A stretch of 64,000 nt of DNA from Billgrantia ethanolica (lineage in GTDB: Bacteria; Pseudomonadota; Gammaproteobacteria; Pseudomonadales; Halomonadaceae): NCBI RefSeq assembly GCF_021404305.1, contig NZ_JABFTX010000001.1:558001-622000 (forward strand), read 5' to 3'. Numbering within the stretch: position 1 is the first letter of the stretch; every line of letters starts with the position of its first letter. This document shows positions 17,689 to 27,320 of this stretch, piece by piece. The notes beneath the pieces were generated by a model. The model did no database searches, was not told where the DNA came from, and was given only the letters and a program-made list of their open reading frames with translations. The position numbers were made by a program, and so were the translations under genes.

Positions 17689-18524
17689 GCATTCTGCGTT
17701 CCCTGGCCAGCCGTGACCGGGTCTTCGATTTCCTGGTGCCCGTGGAGTCGCCGGTCGACGTGCGGCACGGGCCGATCCTCTACCTGGAGGACGTGACGGT
17801 CAGCTTCGACGGCTTCAAGGCGATCAACGATCTCAACCTGACCATCGACGACGGCGAGCTGCGCTGCATCATCGGGCCCAACGGTGCCGGCAAGACCACC
17901 ATGATGGACATCATCACCGGCAAGACCCGGCCCGACAGCGGCCAGGTCTGGTTCGGCAGCCGCCACGACCTGCTGACCCTGAACGAGCCGGAGATCGCCA
18001 GCCTCGGCATCGGCCGCAAGTTCCAGAAGCCCACGGTGTTCGAAGCGCTCACGGTGTTCGAGAACCTGGAGCTGGCGATGGCCGCCGACAAGCGCATCCT
18101 GCCCACGCTCACCGCCCGCATCAATGGCGAGATTCGCGACCGCATCGATGAAATGCTCGATGTCATCGGATTGAAGGCGTTGCATGGCCGTCCGGCGGGC
18201 ATTCTCTCCCATGGTCAGAAACAGTGGCTGGAGATCGGCATGCTGCTGATGCAGCGGCCGCGTCTGCTGCTGGTGGATGAGCCGGTAGCGGGCATGACCG
18301 AGCAGGAGATGGAGCGTACCGCCGAGCTGTTGACCGGGCTTGCCGGCAAGCAGTCGGTGGTGGTGGTGGAGCACGACATGGGCTTCGTGCGTTCCATCGC
18401 ACGCAAGGTGACGGTACTGCATCAGGGCAGCGTACTGGCGGAGGGCAGCATGGACCAGGTCTCCAGTGACCCGCGGGTGGTCGAGGTTTACCTGGGCGCC
18501 GAAGCCGAAGAGGAGGCGGTTTGA
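17685..18524 (+). CDS. urtD: Urea ABC transporter ATPase UrtD
   Basis: A 279-residue ABC ATPase of the LivG type. Walker A is GPNGAGKTTMMD (about residues 64-75), signature LSHGQKQWLEIG, Walker B LLLVDEPVAGM and the H-loop VVEHDMGFVRS. The roughly 30-residue N-terminal extension before the first ABC strand is typical of UrtD. Its ATG overlaps the urtC stop, and its stop shares a base with urtE. Powers urea uptake with UrtE. Confidence 0.95.
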   Translation: MSILRSLASRDRVFDFLVPVESPVDVRHGPILYLEDVTVSFDGFKAINDLNLTIDDGELRCIIGPNGAGKTTMMDIITGKTRPDSGQVWFGSRHDLLTLNEPEIASLGIGRKFQKPTVFEALTVFENLELAMAADKRILPTLTARINGEIRDRIDEMLDVIGLKALHGRPAGILSHGQKQWLEIGMLLMQRPRLLLVDEPVAGMTEQEMERTAELLTGLAGKQSVVVVEHDMGFVRSIARKVTVLHQGSVLAEGSMDQVSSDPRVVEVYLGAEAEEEAV

Positions 18525-19222
18525 TGCTCGAAATCGACAAGCTCAATCAGTACTACGGCGAGAGCCACACTCTGTGGGATCTCGACCTGGCCGTGCCGGC
18601 GGGGCAGTGTACCTGCGTGATGGGCCGCAACGGAGTGGGCAAGACTACCCTGATGAAGGCCGTCATGGGCGAGGTGAAGGTCTCCTCCGGCAGCATTCGC
18701 TACGCTGACGATGTCGAGCTGACCAAGCGGCGAGTGGAGGATCGCTCGCGCCTGGGAATCGGTTACGTGCCCCAGGGGCGGCAGATCTTCCCCTTGCTGA
18801 CCGTCGAGGAAAACCTGCGCACCGGACTGGCGGCGCGGGGCGACGGCAGGCGCACCATTCCGGAGCGGATTTTCGAACTCTTCCCCGTGCTCAAGGAGAT
18901 GAAGCACCGCCGTGGCGGCGATCTCTCCGGTGGGCAGCAGCAGCAGTTGGCCATCGGCCGTGCACTGGTGATCGAACCGCGGCTGCTGATCCTCGACGAA
19001 CCGGGCGAGGGTATCCAGCCCAATATCGTCACCCTGATCGGCGAGGTGATTCGCAGGCTTATTGCGGAAGACGACCTCACCGTGCTGCTGGTGGAACAGA
19101 AGCTGCCCTTCGCCCGCAAGTACGCCGACCGCTTCGTGATCATGGATCGCGGCAGGCCGGTGGCCAAGGGGGAGATCGCAGAACTCTCCGATGCGCTGAT
19201 CAAGGAGCACCTGACGGTATAG
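18524..19222 (+). CDS. urtE: Urea ABC transporter ATPase UrtE
   Basis: A 232-residue LivF-type ABC ATPase. Motifs: Walker A GRNGVGKTTLMK, signature LSGGQQQQLAIG, Walker B LLILDEPGEGIQPN, H-loop LLVEQKLPFARK. The start is ATG 18524 within TGATG, where it shares one base with the urtD stop; the preceding in-frame TTG at 18521 is less likely. AGGAGG lies upstream at 18511. Last gene of the urea transporter operon. Confidence 0.95.
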   Translation: MLEIDKLNQYYGESHTLWDLDLAVPAGQCTCVMGRNGVGKTTLMKAVMGEVKVSSGSIRYADDVELTKRRVEDRSRLGIGYVPQGRQIFPLLTVEENLRTGLAARGDGRRTIPERIFELFPVLKEMKHRRGGDLSGGQQQQLAIGRALVIEPRLLILDEPGEGIQPNIVTLIGEVIRRLIAEDDLTVLLVEQKLPFARKYADRFVIMDRGRPVAKGEIAELSDALIKEHLTV

Positions 19223-19239
19223 GCGACGGTGACGGTGCC

Positions 19240-19256
19240 CGCACCAGAAGGGTGCT
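19240..19256. promoter_or_regulatory. NtrC-type enhancer site 1 of the urease operon
   Basis: CGCAC-CAGAAGG-GTGCT, carrying GCAC-N7-GTGC. The centre lies 31 bp from site 2, about three helical turns, like the paired NtrC sites of glnA. Confidence 0.6.
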
Positions 19257-19270
19257 GTGGACGAAAATGG

Positions 19271-19287
19271 TGCATGAGGTTGGTGCA
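19271..19287. promoter_or_regulatory. NtrC-type enhancer site 2 of the urease operon
   Basis: TGCAT-GAGGTTG-GTGCA, one mismatch from TGCAC-N7-GTGCA. It lies about 120 bp upstream of the sigma-54 promoter at 19395. Confidence 0.6.
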
Positions 19288-19317
19288 AAAGCGCTGATCT
19301 GGCGCACCAAAAGGAGT

Positions 19318-19350
19318 CGGCGAGTCGTGGTTGCGGCTCGCCGCTTTTTT
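19318..19350 (+). terminator. Rho-independent terminator of urtABCDE
   Basis: Perfect 7-bp stem CGGCGAG with CTCGCCG, then C and six T residues. It sits between the urease enhancer sites and the urease promoter, so the two nitrogen operons are separate transcription units. Confidence 0.85.
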
Positions 19351-19394
19351 ATAAGATGTTGTTTATAAAGGCGAGTTGGGGCGATTCACCAAGC

Positions 19395-19410
19395 TGGTAC
19401 GACCCTTGCT
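19395..19410 (+). promoter_or_regulatory. Sigma-54 promoter of the urease operon
   Basis: TGGTACGACCCTTGCT has GG-N10-GC spacing and matches TGGCACG-N4-TTGCW except for one T. The start point would be near 19421, which places the first usable ureD codon at 19447. Confidence 0.8.
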
Positions 19411-19446
19411 GAAGGGTTGGTCAGATATGTATGCCACGAGCCGCCA

Positions 19447-20340
19447 ATGACCGCTTTCGCCACCTCCGCTGTCGCCAAGCCAGCGCCGCACTCCGGCCAT
19501 CGCTTCGATGCCGAGCGTCACTGGGCGGCGTCGCTGACGCTCGGCTTCGACTGCCGCGATGGGCGCACGCGTATGGTCGAGGCTCGCCACCGCGGCCCGC
19601 TACGAGTGCAGCGGCCGTTCTACCCGGAAGGGCGAGATGGCGCCTGCCACGTCTACTTGCTGCATCCACCCGGCGGGTTGGTCAGCGGCGATGCCTTGAG
19701 CATTTCAGCGCGGGTCGAGCCGCAAGCCCATGCGCTGCTGACCACGCCTGCCGCCAACAAGCTCTACCGGGCCGACAGCCACGGCGTGGCATGGGAACAG
19801 CGCATCAGCCTCAAGGTATCGCAGCACGGCATGCTCGAATGGCTGCCCCAGGAGACCATCGCCTTCGATGGCTCGCGGGGCGTGCAGGAGACGCTCATCG
19901 AACTCGATGCGGGGGCACGCTGCCTGGGCTGGGAGGTGCTGGCGCTGGGCCGCCCGGCGAGCCGACTGCCCTATGTGTCGGGGCGCATCGATCAGCGCTT
20001 TCGGCTGTATCGCGACGGCAAGCCACTGTGGCTGGAGCGCCAACCGCTCGATCCGGCGCACCCGCGCTTTACCGGTCGCTGGGGGCAGGGCGGCGCCAGC
20101 GTGCAGGCCACCCTGTGGGCCGTGGGTCTCAGCGACGAACCCGCCGCCATCGAGGCGCTGCGTGAGGCGATCCCACCAAGCTCGCGCTGGGCGGTGACCC
20201 TACGCCGCGGCGTGCTGCTGCTGCGTTACCTGGGCCATGAACGCAACGAAGCCTGGGAGATCTGCCGGCAAGCCTGGGCCTGCCTTAGGCCGCTGCTCAT
20301 CGGTGTACCCGCTCATCCGCCCCGTATCTGGTTCACCTGA
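19447..20340 (+). CDS. ureD: Urease accessory protein UreD
   Basis: A 297-residue cytoplasmic protein. UreD (UreH) forms the UreDFG complex that loads nickel into apo-urease. Family blocks visible: [31 protein letters not shown], then [13 protein letters not shown] and [14 protein letters not shown] chose ATG 19447 rather than 19417 because the sigma-54 promoter places the transcript start after 19417. First gene of the urease operon; ureA follows 17 bp downstream. Confidence 0.95.
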   Translation: MTAFATSAVAKPAPHSGHRFDAERHWAASLTLGFDCRDGRTRMVEARHRGPLRVQRPFYPEGRDGACHVYLLHPPGGLVSGDALSISARVEPQAHALLTTPAANKLYRADSHGVAWEQRISLKVSQHGMLEWLPQETIAFDGSRGVQETLIELDAGARCLGWEVLALGRPASRLPYVSGRIDQRFRLYRDGKPLWLERQPLDPAHPRFTGRWGQGGASVQATLWAVGLSDEPAAIEALREAIPPSSRWAVTLRRGVLLLRYLGHERNEAWEICRQAWACLRPLLIGVPAHPPRIWFT

Positions 20341-20357
20341 CTCACCAGGAGAGACGC

Positions 20358-20660
20358 ATGGAACTGACCCCGAGAGACAAGGACAAGCTGCTGTTGTTCT
20401 CCGCCGCTCAGCTGGCCGAACGACGCCGGGCCCGCGGCCTCAAGCTCAACTATCCCGAAGCCGTGGCACTGATCAGCTTCGAGATCATGGAAGGTGCGCG
20501 CGATGGGCGCAGCGTGGCCGAACTGATGGGCTACGGTCGCGAGATCCTCGGCCGCGACGATGTGATGGAAGGCGTCGCCGAGATGGTGCACGAGGTACAG
20601 GTCGAGGCCACCTTTCCCGACGGCACCAAACTAGTGACTGTCCACTCACCCATTGTGTAA
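20358..20660 (+). CDS. ureA: Urease gamma subunit
   Basis: A 100-residue subunit, the usual length. [20 protein letters not shown] and [20 protein letters not shown] are the conserved UreA segments. CCAGGAGAGACGC precedes the start. It assembles with UreB and UreC as (alpha-beta-gamma)3. Confidence 0.97.
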   Translation: MELTPRDKDKLLLFSAAQLAERRRARGLKLNYPEAVALISFEIMEGARDGRSVAELMGYGREILGRDDVMEGVAEMVHEVQVEATFPDGTKLVTVHSPIV

Positions 20661-20670
20661 GGAGCCATCC

Positions 20671-21035
20671 ATGATTCCTGGTGAGTATCAGCTGAAGGAC
20701 GGCGAGATCGAGCTCTGCGCCGGGCGCGAGCGGATCACGCTGGAGGTGGCCAATACCGGCGACCGGCCGATCCAGGTTGGCTCCCATTATCACTTCGCCG
20801 AAACCAACCCGGCGCTGGTCTTCGACCGTGCCAAGGCGCGCGGCTTTCGCCTGGACGTGGCGGCGGGAACGGCGATTCGCTTCGAGCCGGGCCAGATCCG
20901 TGAAGTCACGCTGATCCCCTTTGCCGGCAGCCGTCACATCTACGGTTTCCGCGGCGAGGTGATGGGCCCGCTCTCTATCGCGCCCGCCCCCGTGCGCAAA
21001 TCGTCATCCGGCGACGCAGCGAATGGAGACCCGTC

Positions 21036-21039
<4 letters not shown>
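20671..21039 (+). CDS. ureB: Urease beta subunit
   Basis: A 122-residue subunit beginning [20 protein letters not shown] with the family block [20 protein letters not shown]. The start at 20671 is preceded by AAGGAGCCATCC; the upstream in-frame ATG at 20653 would overlap ureA. Its stop overlaps the ureC start (ATGA). The last 20 residues are variable. Confidence 0.97.
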
Positions 21040-22751
<1,712 letters not shown>

Positions 22752-22790
22752 ATCATGACGACATCGCCAAGCCAGCTTGTCATCGCGAAA

Positions 22791-22929
22791 CCTCACGTGA
22801 TCGCTGACACCACGGGCGAAGCGACGCGGTCGATCTTCATGGATGAAGGTCGAGGAAAGCCGGCACAGGGATGTGCCGTCTTTCCGACCGCGGGAGTTCG
22901 CACATGGTGTCAGGGTTTCGGTCACGTGG
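22791..22929 (+). repeat. Intergenic repeat, copy A (between ureC and ureE)
   Basis: About 140 bp that is a diverged reverse-complement copy of 24236-24374. The best-conserved core runs from the CTTCATGGATGAAG hairpin through CGGCAC-N6-GTGCCG to GACCGCGGGAGT. It holds two small palindromes, like a bacterial interspersed palindromic element. It fills the 223-bp gap after ureC. Confidence 0.75.
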
Positions 22930-22974
22930 CGTTGAGCGAGGGCAAGGCTGGCGGCCAGCGAAGAGGCAATAGCA

Positions 22975-23487
22975 ATGCTGAAACTGATCGAACGCCTGGG
23001 ACCCATCGAGGGGCGCCAGGCCAGCGACACCCTCACGCTGCCCTATGAGCTGCGCATTCGCGGTCGGCTCAAGGCGGTGAGCGACTCCGGTCGCGAGCTG
23101 GGGCTGTTTCTCGACCGTGGCCCGGTGTTGCGCCATGGCGATGGGCTGCGCGCCGAGAGCGGCGAGATCGTGCGGGTCAGGGCTGCTGACGAGCCGGTGG
23201 TGACCGCCCGGGTCCAAGCGGGCTTGCCCCTGGCGCGGCTCGCCTACCATCTGGGCAATCGCCATGTGCAGCTGGCCCTGGGAGAGGATGCCGGGGGAGG
23301 CTATGTGCGCTTCCCACCGGACCATGTGCTGGAGGAACTGGCCGAGCTGCTGGGGGCGAGTCTGGAGCGGCACGAGGCGCCCTTCGACCCCGAGCCGGGC
23401 GCCTACACCCAGCTCGGACACTCCCATGCTCATGACCACGACCACGACCACGACCACAGCCAGCATGGCCATCATCATGCCCACTGA
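22975..23487 (+). CDS. ureE: Urease accessory protein UreE (nickel metallochaperone)
   Basis: A 170-residue nickel chaperone that passes nickel to UreG. The N-terminal peptide-binding domain starts MLKLIERLGPIEG; the C-terminal metal domain contains GNRHVQLALGE with the conserved His. The protein ends in an extreme His/Asp tail (last 22 residues, 12 of them His), which stores several nickel ions in family members with this tail. It is followed directly, with a small overlap, by ureF. Confidence 0.95.
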   Translation: MLKLIERLGPIEGRQASDTLTLPYELRIRGRLKAVSDSGRELGLFLDRGPVLRHGDGLRAESGEIVRVRAADEPVVTARVQAGLPLARLAYHLGNRHVQLALGEDAGGGYVRFPPDHVLEELAELLGASLERHEAPFDPEPGAYTQLGHSHAHDHDHDHDHSQHGHHHAH

Positions 23488-24196
23488 GGCGACCCGGTCG
23501 AGCATGACTCCAGGTGATGACCTGGCGCTGCTGGGGCTGCTGCAGCTGGTCAGCCCGGCGCTGCCGATCGGTGCCTTCGCCTTCTCCCAGGGGCTCGAGA
23601 GCGCCTTCGAGCTAGGCTGGGTGCGTGATGAGGCGAGCCTCGGCGATTGGTTGGCCGGTGTGCTCGACGATGGCCTGACTCGCTGCGAGCTGCCGGTGCT
23701 GGCGCGTCTGCAGCAGGCCTGGGCGGATGAGGATGCCGAGGCGATCGCACAGTGGGATGGCTGGCTTGCCGCCAACCGCGAAACCGCCGAGCTGGCCGCC
23801 GAGGATTCGCGCCTGGGCGCCTCGCTGGCACGGCTGCTGGGCAGCCTGGCACTGCTACCCGGCGACCGCTCGGGCGAGGCGCCCGGTCTACCGGCCGGGG
23901 CGGGCTACGTGACGGTGTTTGCCTGGGCCGCCCAGGTACGTGGGGTGGCGCCGCGCCAGGCCATGCTCGGCTTTGCCTGGGCCTGGCTCGAGAACCAGCT
24001 GGCGGTGGCCTGCAAGGCGCTGCCGCTGGGGCATACCGCCGCTCAGCGCCTGGTCGAGCGGCTGCGCCCGGCGCTGGTGGACGCCGTGGATGAGGCGCTC
24101 GCGCTCGAGGACGACGAACTCGGCCCGGCGCTGCCCGGCCTGGCGCTGGCCAGCGCGTTGCACGAAACGCAGTACTCGCGCCTGTTTCGGAGTTGA
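23477..24196 (+). CDS. ureF: Urease accessory protein UreF
   Basis: An all-helical accessory protein of 239 residues from ATG 23477 (overlapping ureE by 11 bp), or 230 from ATG 23504. The conserved UreF start LLQLVSPALPIGAFAFSQGL falls soon after either. Other features: GWVRDEASLGDWL and the C-terminal HETQYSRLFRS. UreF acts as the GTPase checkpoint in the UreDFG complex. Long frames starting earlier lie in the His-rich ureE tail and are not real. Confidence 0.92.
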   Translation: MPTEATRSSMTPGDDLALLGLLQLVSPALPIGAFAFSQGLESAFELGWVRDEASLGDWLAGVLDDGLTRCELPVLARLQQAWADEDAEAIAQWDGWLAANRETAELAAEDSRLGASLARLLGSLALLPGDRSGEAPGLPAGAGYVTVFAWAAQVRGVAPRQAMLGFAWAWLENQLAVACKALPLGHTAAQRLVERLRPALVDAVDEALALEDDELGPALPGLALASALHETQYSRLFRS

Positions 24197-24235
24197 TTGT
24201 GATGATCTGCCAGCCAGTCCGCTGCGCTCACCACA

Positions 24236-24374
24236 CCACGCGCCTGAAACCCTGGCGCTCCGGCCGGACTCCCGCGGTCGGAAAGACGGCACATCCCAGT
24301 GCCGGCTTTCCTCGATCTTCATCCATGAAGATCGCCCGCGTCGTCTCGGCCATCGCCCCAGCGATCGCGTGAGG
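24236..24374 (-). repeat. Intergenic repeat, copy B (between ureF and ureG), inverted relative to copy A
   Basis: Reverse-complement relative of 22791-22929. It contains a perfect 20-bp palindrome, GATCTTCATCCATGAAGATC, at 24314-24333, and the GGCAC...GTGCC hairpin near 24289-24303. It fills most of the 248-bp gap between ureF and ureG. Confidence 0.75.
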
Positions 24375-24444
24375 TGGATTCGGCAGCAACTGGTCTGGCG
24401 CCTGTCGACATAACAGTGCCGCTAAGGTGGCCAAGGAGACGAAG

Positions 24445-25083
24445 ATGACACATTGCCTACGCGTCGGCGTCGGTGGCCCGGTGGGGTCCGGCAAGACGGC
24501 CCTGCTCAAGCAGCTGTGCCTGGCGCTGCGCGACCACTACGACATCGCCGTGGTGACCAACGACATCTACACCCGCGAGGACGCTGATTTCCTGCTGCGC
24601 CACGAGGCGCTGCCGGCCGACCGCATCCTCGGCGTGGAGACCGGGGGCTGCCCGCATACGGCGATCCGCGAGGATGCCTCGATGAACCTCGCCGCCATCG
24701 ACGAACTGCAGGAGCGGCATCCAGGCCTGGAGCTGGTGCTGGTGGAGTCCGGTGGCGACAACCTCTCGGCCACCTTCAGCCCCGAGCTGTCCGATCTGAC
24801 CCTCTACGTGATCGACGTCTCTGCCGGCGACAAGATCCCGCGCAAGGGCGGCCCCGGTATCACCAAGTCGGATCTGCTGATCATCAACAAGATCGACATC
24901 GCCGAGCAGGTTCACGCCTCGCTCGAGGTGATGGAGCGCGATTCGAAGAAGATGCGCGGCGAGCGTCCGTTCGTCTTCACCAACCTTTACGACGGCGTCG
25001 GCCTCGAGGAGATCATCCGCTACATTCTCGATCGCGGCATGCTGCCGGAGCGACGGCCCCTGAGCCAGTCGGCCACAGCCTGA
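24445..25083 (+). CDS. ureG: Urease accessory GTPase UreG
   Basis: A 212-residue SIMIBI GTPase that drives nickel insertion into urease. P-loop [18 protein letters not shown] near the N terminus, the metal-binding CPH in [17 protein letters not shown], and NKxD-like INKIDIA for guanine specificity. I chose ATG 24445, which has AAGGAGACG upstream; an in-frame start at 24427 is weaker. Confidence 0.97.
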   Translation: MTHCLRVGVGGPVGSGKTALLKQLCLALRDHYDIAVVTNDIYTREDADFLLRHEALPADRILGVETGGCPHTAIREDASMNLAAIDELQERHPGLELVLVESGGDNLSATFSPELSDLTLYVIDVSAGDKIPRKGGPGITKSDLLIINKIDIAEQVHASLEVMERDSKKMRGERPFVFTNLYDGVGLEEIIRYILDRGMLPERRPLSQSATA

Positions 25084-25124
25084 CACTCACTGACACCAAC
25101 ATCCTTGGCAAGGAGATCGCCATC

Positions 25125-25727
25125 ATGACAACGACTCGTTCCACCTCCTCGCAGCTGGCGCTGCTCGCGGCACCGATGCTCCTCCTCCTCGCCGGGCTGG
25201 CCGTGGCCCACCCGGGGCATGATCACGCCCATGGCGGTGGTTTTGCCGCCGGCCTGGCCCACCCGCTGCTGGGCGTCGATCACCTGCTGGCGATGCTGGC
25301 GGTGGGGCTGTGGAGCCTGCGCCAGAGCCGTGCTTTCAGCCTTGCTGCGCCGGCTCTGGCCGCGGGCGGCATGTTGTTGGGAGCGGTGCTGGCCTGGGCC
25401 GGCATGGTATTGCCGGGCGTGGAGTTCGGTATCGCCATGTCGGTGCTGTTGGCAGGGGTACTGATCGCGGCGCTGGTCAAGGTACCCACGCTGGTGGGGG
25501 CGGGTGTGGTCGTGCTGTTCATGCTGTTCCACGGCCATGCCCATGGCAGCGAGATGCCCCACGGTGCCTCCATGCTGGCCTATCTGGCCGGCTTCACCCT
25601 GGCGACCCTTGCCATCACCTACGCAGGGCGTGCGGCGGGGGCGTTCCTGATGGCGCGTGAGAACCGTATCCTGCGGGCGCTGGGCGTTGCAATCGCCGCT
25701 GCCGGGGCGCTGTTCGCCCTGGGCTGA
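25125..25727 (+). CDS. ureJ: HupE/UreJ-family nickel permease
   Basis: A 200-residue inner-membrane protein: N-terminal hydrophobic signal-like segment ending AVAHPGHDHAHGGGFAAGLA, then about six helices with HPLLGVDHLLAMLAVGLW and FMLFHGHAHGSEMPHGASML. The His-rich HPGHDH and HGHAHG motifs define the HupE/UreJ family, secondary nickel (or cobalt) carriers. Its place at the end of the urease operon indicates a role in supplying urease nickel. Confidence 0.92.
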   Translation: MTTTRSTSSQLALLAAPMLLLLAGLAVAHPGHDHAHGGGFAAGLAHPLLGVDHLLAMLAVGLWSLRQSRAFSLAAPALAAGGMLLGAVLAWAGMVLPGVEFGIAMSVLLAGVLIAALVKVPTLVGAGVVVLFMLFHGHAHGSEMPHGASMLAYLAGFTLATLAITYAGRAAGAFLMARENRILRALGVAIAAAGALFALG

Positions 25728-25750
25728 TCCTTACTCGCAATCCTGGTTTT

Positions 25751-25778
25751 GTCGCGCCCGGCTTCGGCCGGGCACGAC
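25751..25778 (+). terminator. Hairpin after the urease operon
   Basis: GCCCGGC-TTCG-GCCGGGC with flanking GTCG/CGAC extension, 24 bp past ureJ. The TTCG tetraloop makes it very stable, but no T tract follows. Confidence 0.6.
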
Positions 25779-25849
25779 GTATTAGCAAAAATTGACAGAT
25801 AACGCTTCGCCGCCCAGCTTTAGGGGGATGCTTGGGCAAAGGAGAGCGC

Positions 25850-26077
25850 ATGGATACGCTACTGCTGGCGATCAAGATCGTCGTCACCCTGTTGGTCGCG
25901 ATTCTTTTCGTGCAGAACATCAACCTGGTCGAGGTGCGTTTCCTTACCTGGGGGATGCGGATGCCGTTGGCGCTGCTGCTGCTGGTGATCTACGTGCTGG
26001 GCATGGTAAGCGGCAAGTCGCTGTTTCACCTGCTGAGTCGGTTGCGTAGCCGGCGCAGTCGAGGCCCACGCCATTGA
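25850..26077 (+). CDS. Small LapA-domain (DUF1049) membrane protein
   Basis: A 75-residue protein with two hydrophobic helices (about 5-22 and 36-58) and the motif ILFVQNINLVEVRFLTWGM, typical of LapA/YciS-type proteins (lipopolysaccharide assembly domain). It ends in a basic Arg-rich tail. The start at 25850 follows AAAGGAGAGCGC. It is single and not next to lapB, so a role in LPS control is only suggested. Confidence 0.75.
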   Translation: MDTLLLAIKIVVTLLVAILFVQNINLVEVRFLTWGMRMPLALLLLVIYVLGMVSGKSLFHLLSRLRSRRSRGPRH

Positions 26078-26085
26078 TCGCTACT

Positions 26086-27009
26086 TCAGTCCAAATGGGT
26101 GACCGGTTCGCGGCGAGGATCCACGTACCACGGTAGGCCGCGGCGGGCGTTGTACTCGAGTTCTGCGATCACCTGAGCGCCGAGCAGCAGGATCATGGCG
26201 CCGACCTCCAGGGTGAGCAGCACCACGATGATGGTGGCAAGCGAGCCATAGACCACATTGACCAGCGAGACATTGAGAAAATAGAACATCAGTAGGAAGC
26301 GCACCCCCTCCCACAGCAACGCTGCGACGAAGCCGCCCACCAAGGCGCGTTTGAGAGCGATTTTTACTACCGGCAGCACCTTGTAGATGCCGCTGAAGAG
26401 CAGAAACACGCCGAAGAAACTGAACAGGTTGAGCAGCGGGTCCGAGAGCCCGGCCAGGGGCATTTCACGTCCTACCACTGCCATCCATAGCGTGCCGATG
26501 GCCTCGGCCAGGGTCACCATCAGGGTGAGGGCGGCCAGCCCGGCACCCAGAACCAGCATGAAGAGATAAGGCAGCAGCACTGAAACCCAAACGCTGCGCT
26601 TCGGATGGGCTTCCGGCGTGTGGAAGATGATGGCCAGCGCATCCTCTAGCATGCGAAAGGCGAAGGAGCTGAAGACCAGCAACACCAGAATGCCGAAGAT
26701 ACCGATTACGTCTCGCGACTCGAGCAGGGCTCGCACAGCTTCCAGCAAGCCTGCGGCATGAGCTGGCGCGAGGTGATCCAACTGAACGGCAAGCACCTCG
26801 AGCAGCACATTTTCGTCCATGATCTGGGTCAGCAGCACGGCGAGCAGGGCAAAGAGGGGAACGATGGAGAGCAGGATGTTGTAACCGACGCCGCCAGCAA
26901 GCAGGATGCCACGGTTGCGCAGAAAGTTTGTCAGAACGCGCCAGAGGAAGGCGCCCGTACGTGGCAACAGCACGAACATGACACGCTGCGACTTGCGTAC
27001 CTGGGACAT
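26086..27009 (-). CDS. YihY/BrkB-family inner-membrane protein
   Basis: A 307-residue membrane protein with about six helices. It matches the YihY/virulence factor BrkB family, earlier called RNase BN by mistake: FLRNRGILLAGGVGYNILLS near the N terminus, then YKVLPVVKIALKRALVGGFV and ALLWEGVRFLLMFYF. Function is unresolved. It converges with the small LapA-domain gene. Confidence 0.85.
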   Translation of the reverse strand: MSQVRKSQRVMFVLLPRTGAFLWRVLTNFLRNRGILLAGGVGYNILLSIVPLFALLAVLLTQIMDENVLLEVLAVQLDHLAPAHAAGLLEAVRALLESRDVIGIFGILVLLVFSSFAFRMLEDALAIIFHTPEAHPKRSVWVSVLLPYLFMLVLGAGLAALTLMVTLAEAIGTLWMAVVGREMPLAGLSDPLLNLFSFFGVFLLFSGIYKVLPVVKIALKRALVGGFVAALLWEGVRFLLMFYFLNVSLVNVVYGSLATIIVVLLTLEVGAMILLLGAQVIAELEYNARRGLPWYVDPRREPVTHLD

Positions 27010-27190
27010 GGCGAGCGTCGCTCCTTGTGCCGTTTTGCGAGATCCTGACTCGTAAGGTATTCGCCTCGGTAGGCGACCACAAGTCGGCCGCTTCGCTGGC
27101 TGGATTTCACGGGTCCGCTACACTGGGGGCTGACGGTGGCCTGGTTGTCACCACGTCGACTACTTCAAACCCGACGGCAAGGAGAGCTGT

Positions 27191-27265
27191 ATGCGAAATA
27201 TCATCTATATCATTGGCCTGATCGTGGTGGTGCTTTTCATCCTGTCGATGCTGGGGCTGCGCTAG
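27191..27265 (+). CDS. Very small single-helix membrane protein (24 residues)
   Basis: ATG 27191 is preceded by a strong AAGGAGAGCTGT ribosome site. The product is a single hydrophobic helix, MRNIIYIIGLIVVVLFILSM, ending in LGLR. I recognise no family, but size and composition recall YohP-like small membrane proteins of enterobacteria. The gap 27010-27190 would hold its promoter. Coding is supported by the ribosome site and the clean amphipathic ends, not by homology. Confidence 0.55.
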   Translation: MRNIIYIIGLIVVVLFILSMLGLR

Positions 27266-27320
27266 GCTTGGCGTCATGACCTAGCTGGACGGTCATGACG
27301 AGCGGGAAGGTAAGGCTGCT

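Noticed and set aside
23400..23490. Short CAT/CAC-rich tract as a microsatellite
   Set aside because: It encodes the His-rich nickel tail of UreE in frame; any slippage is secondary.
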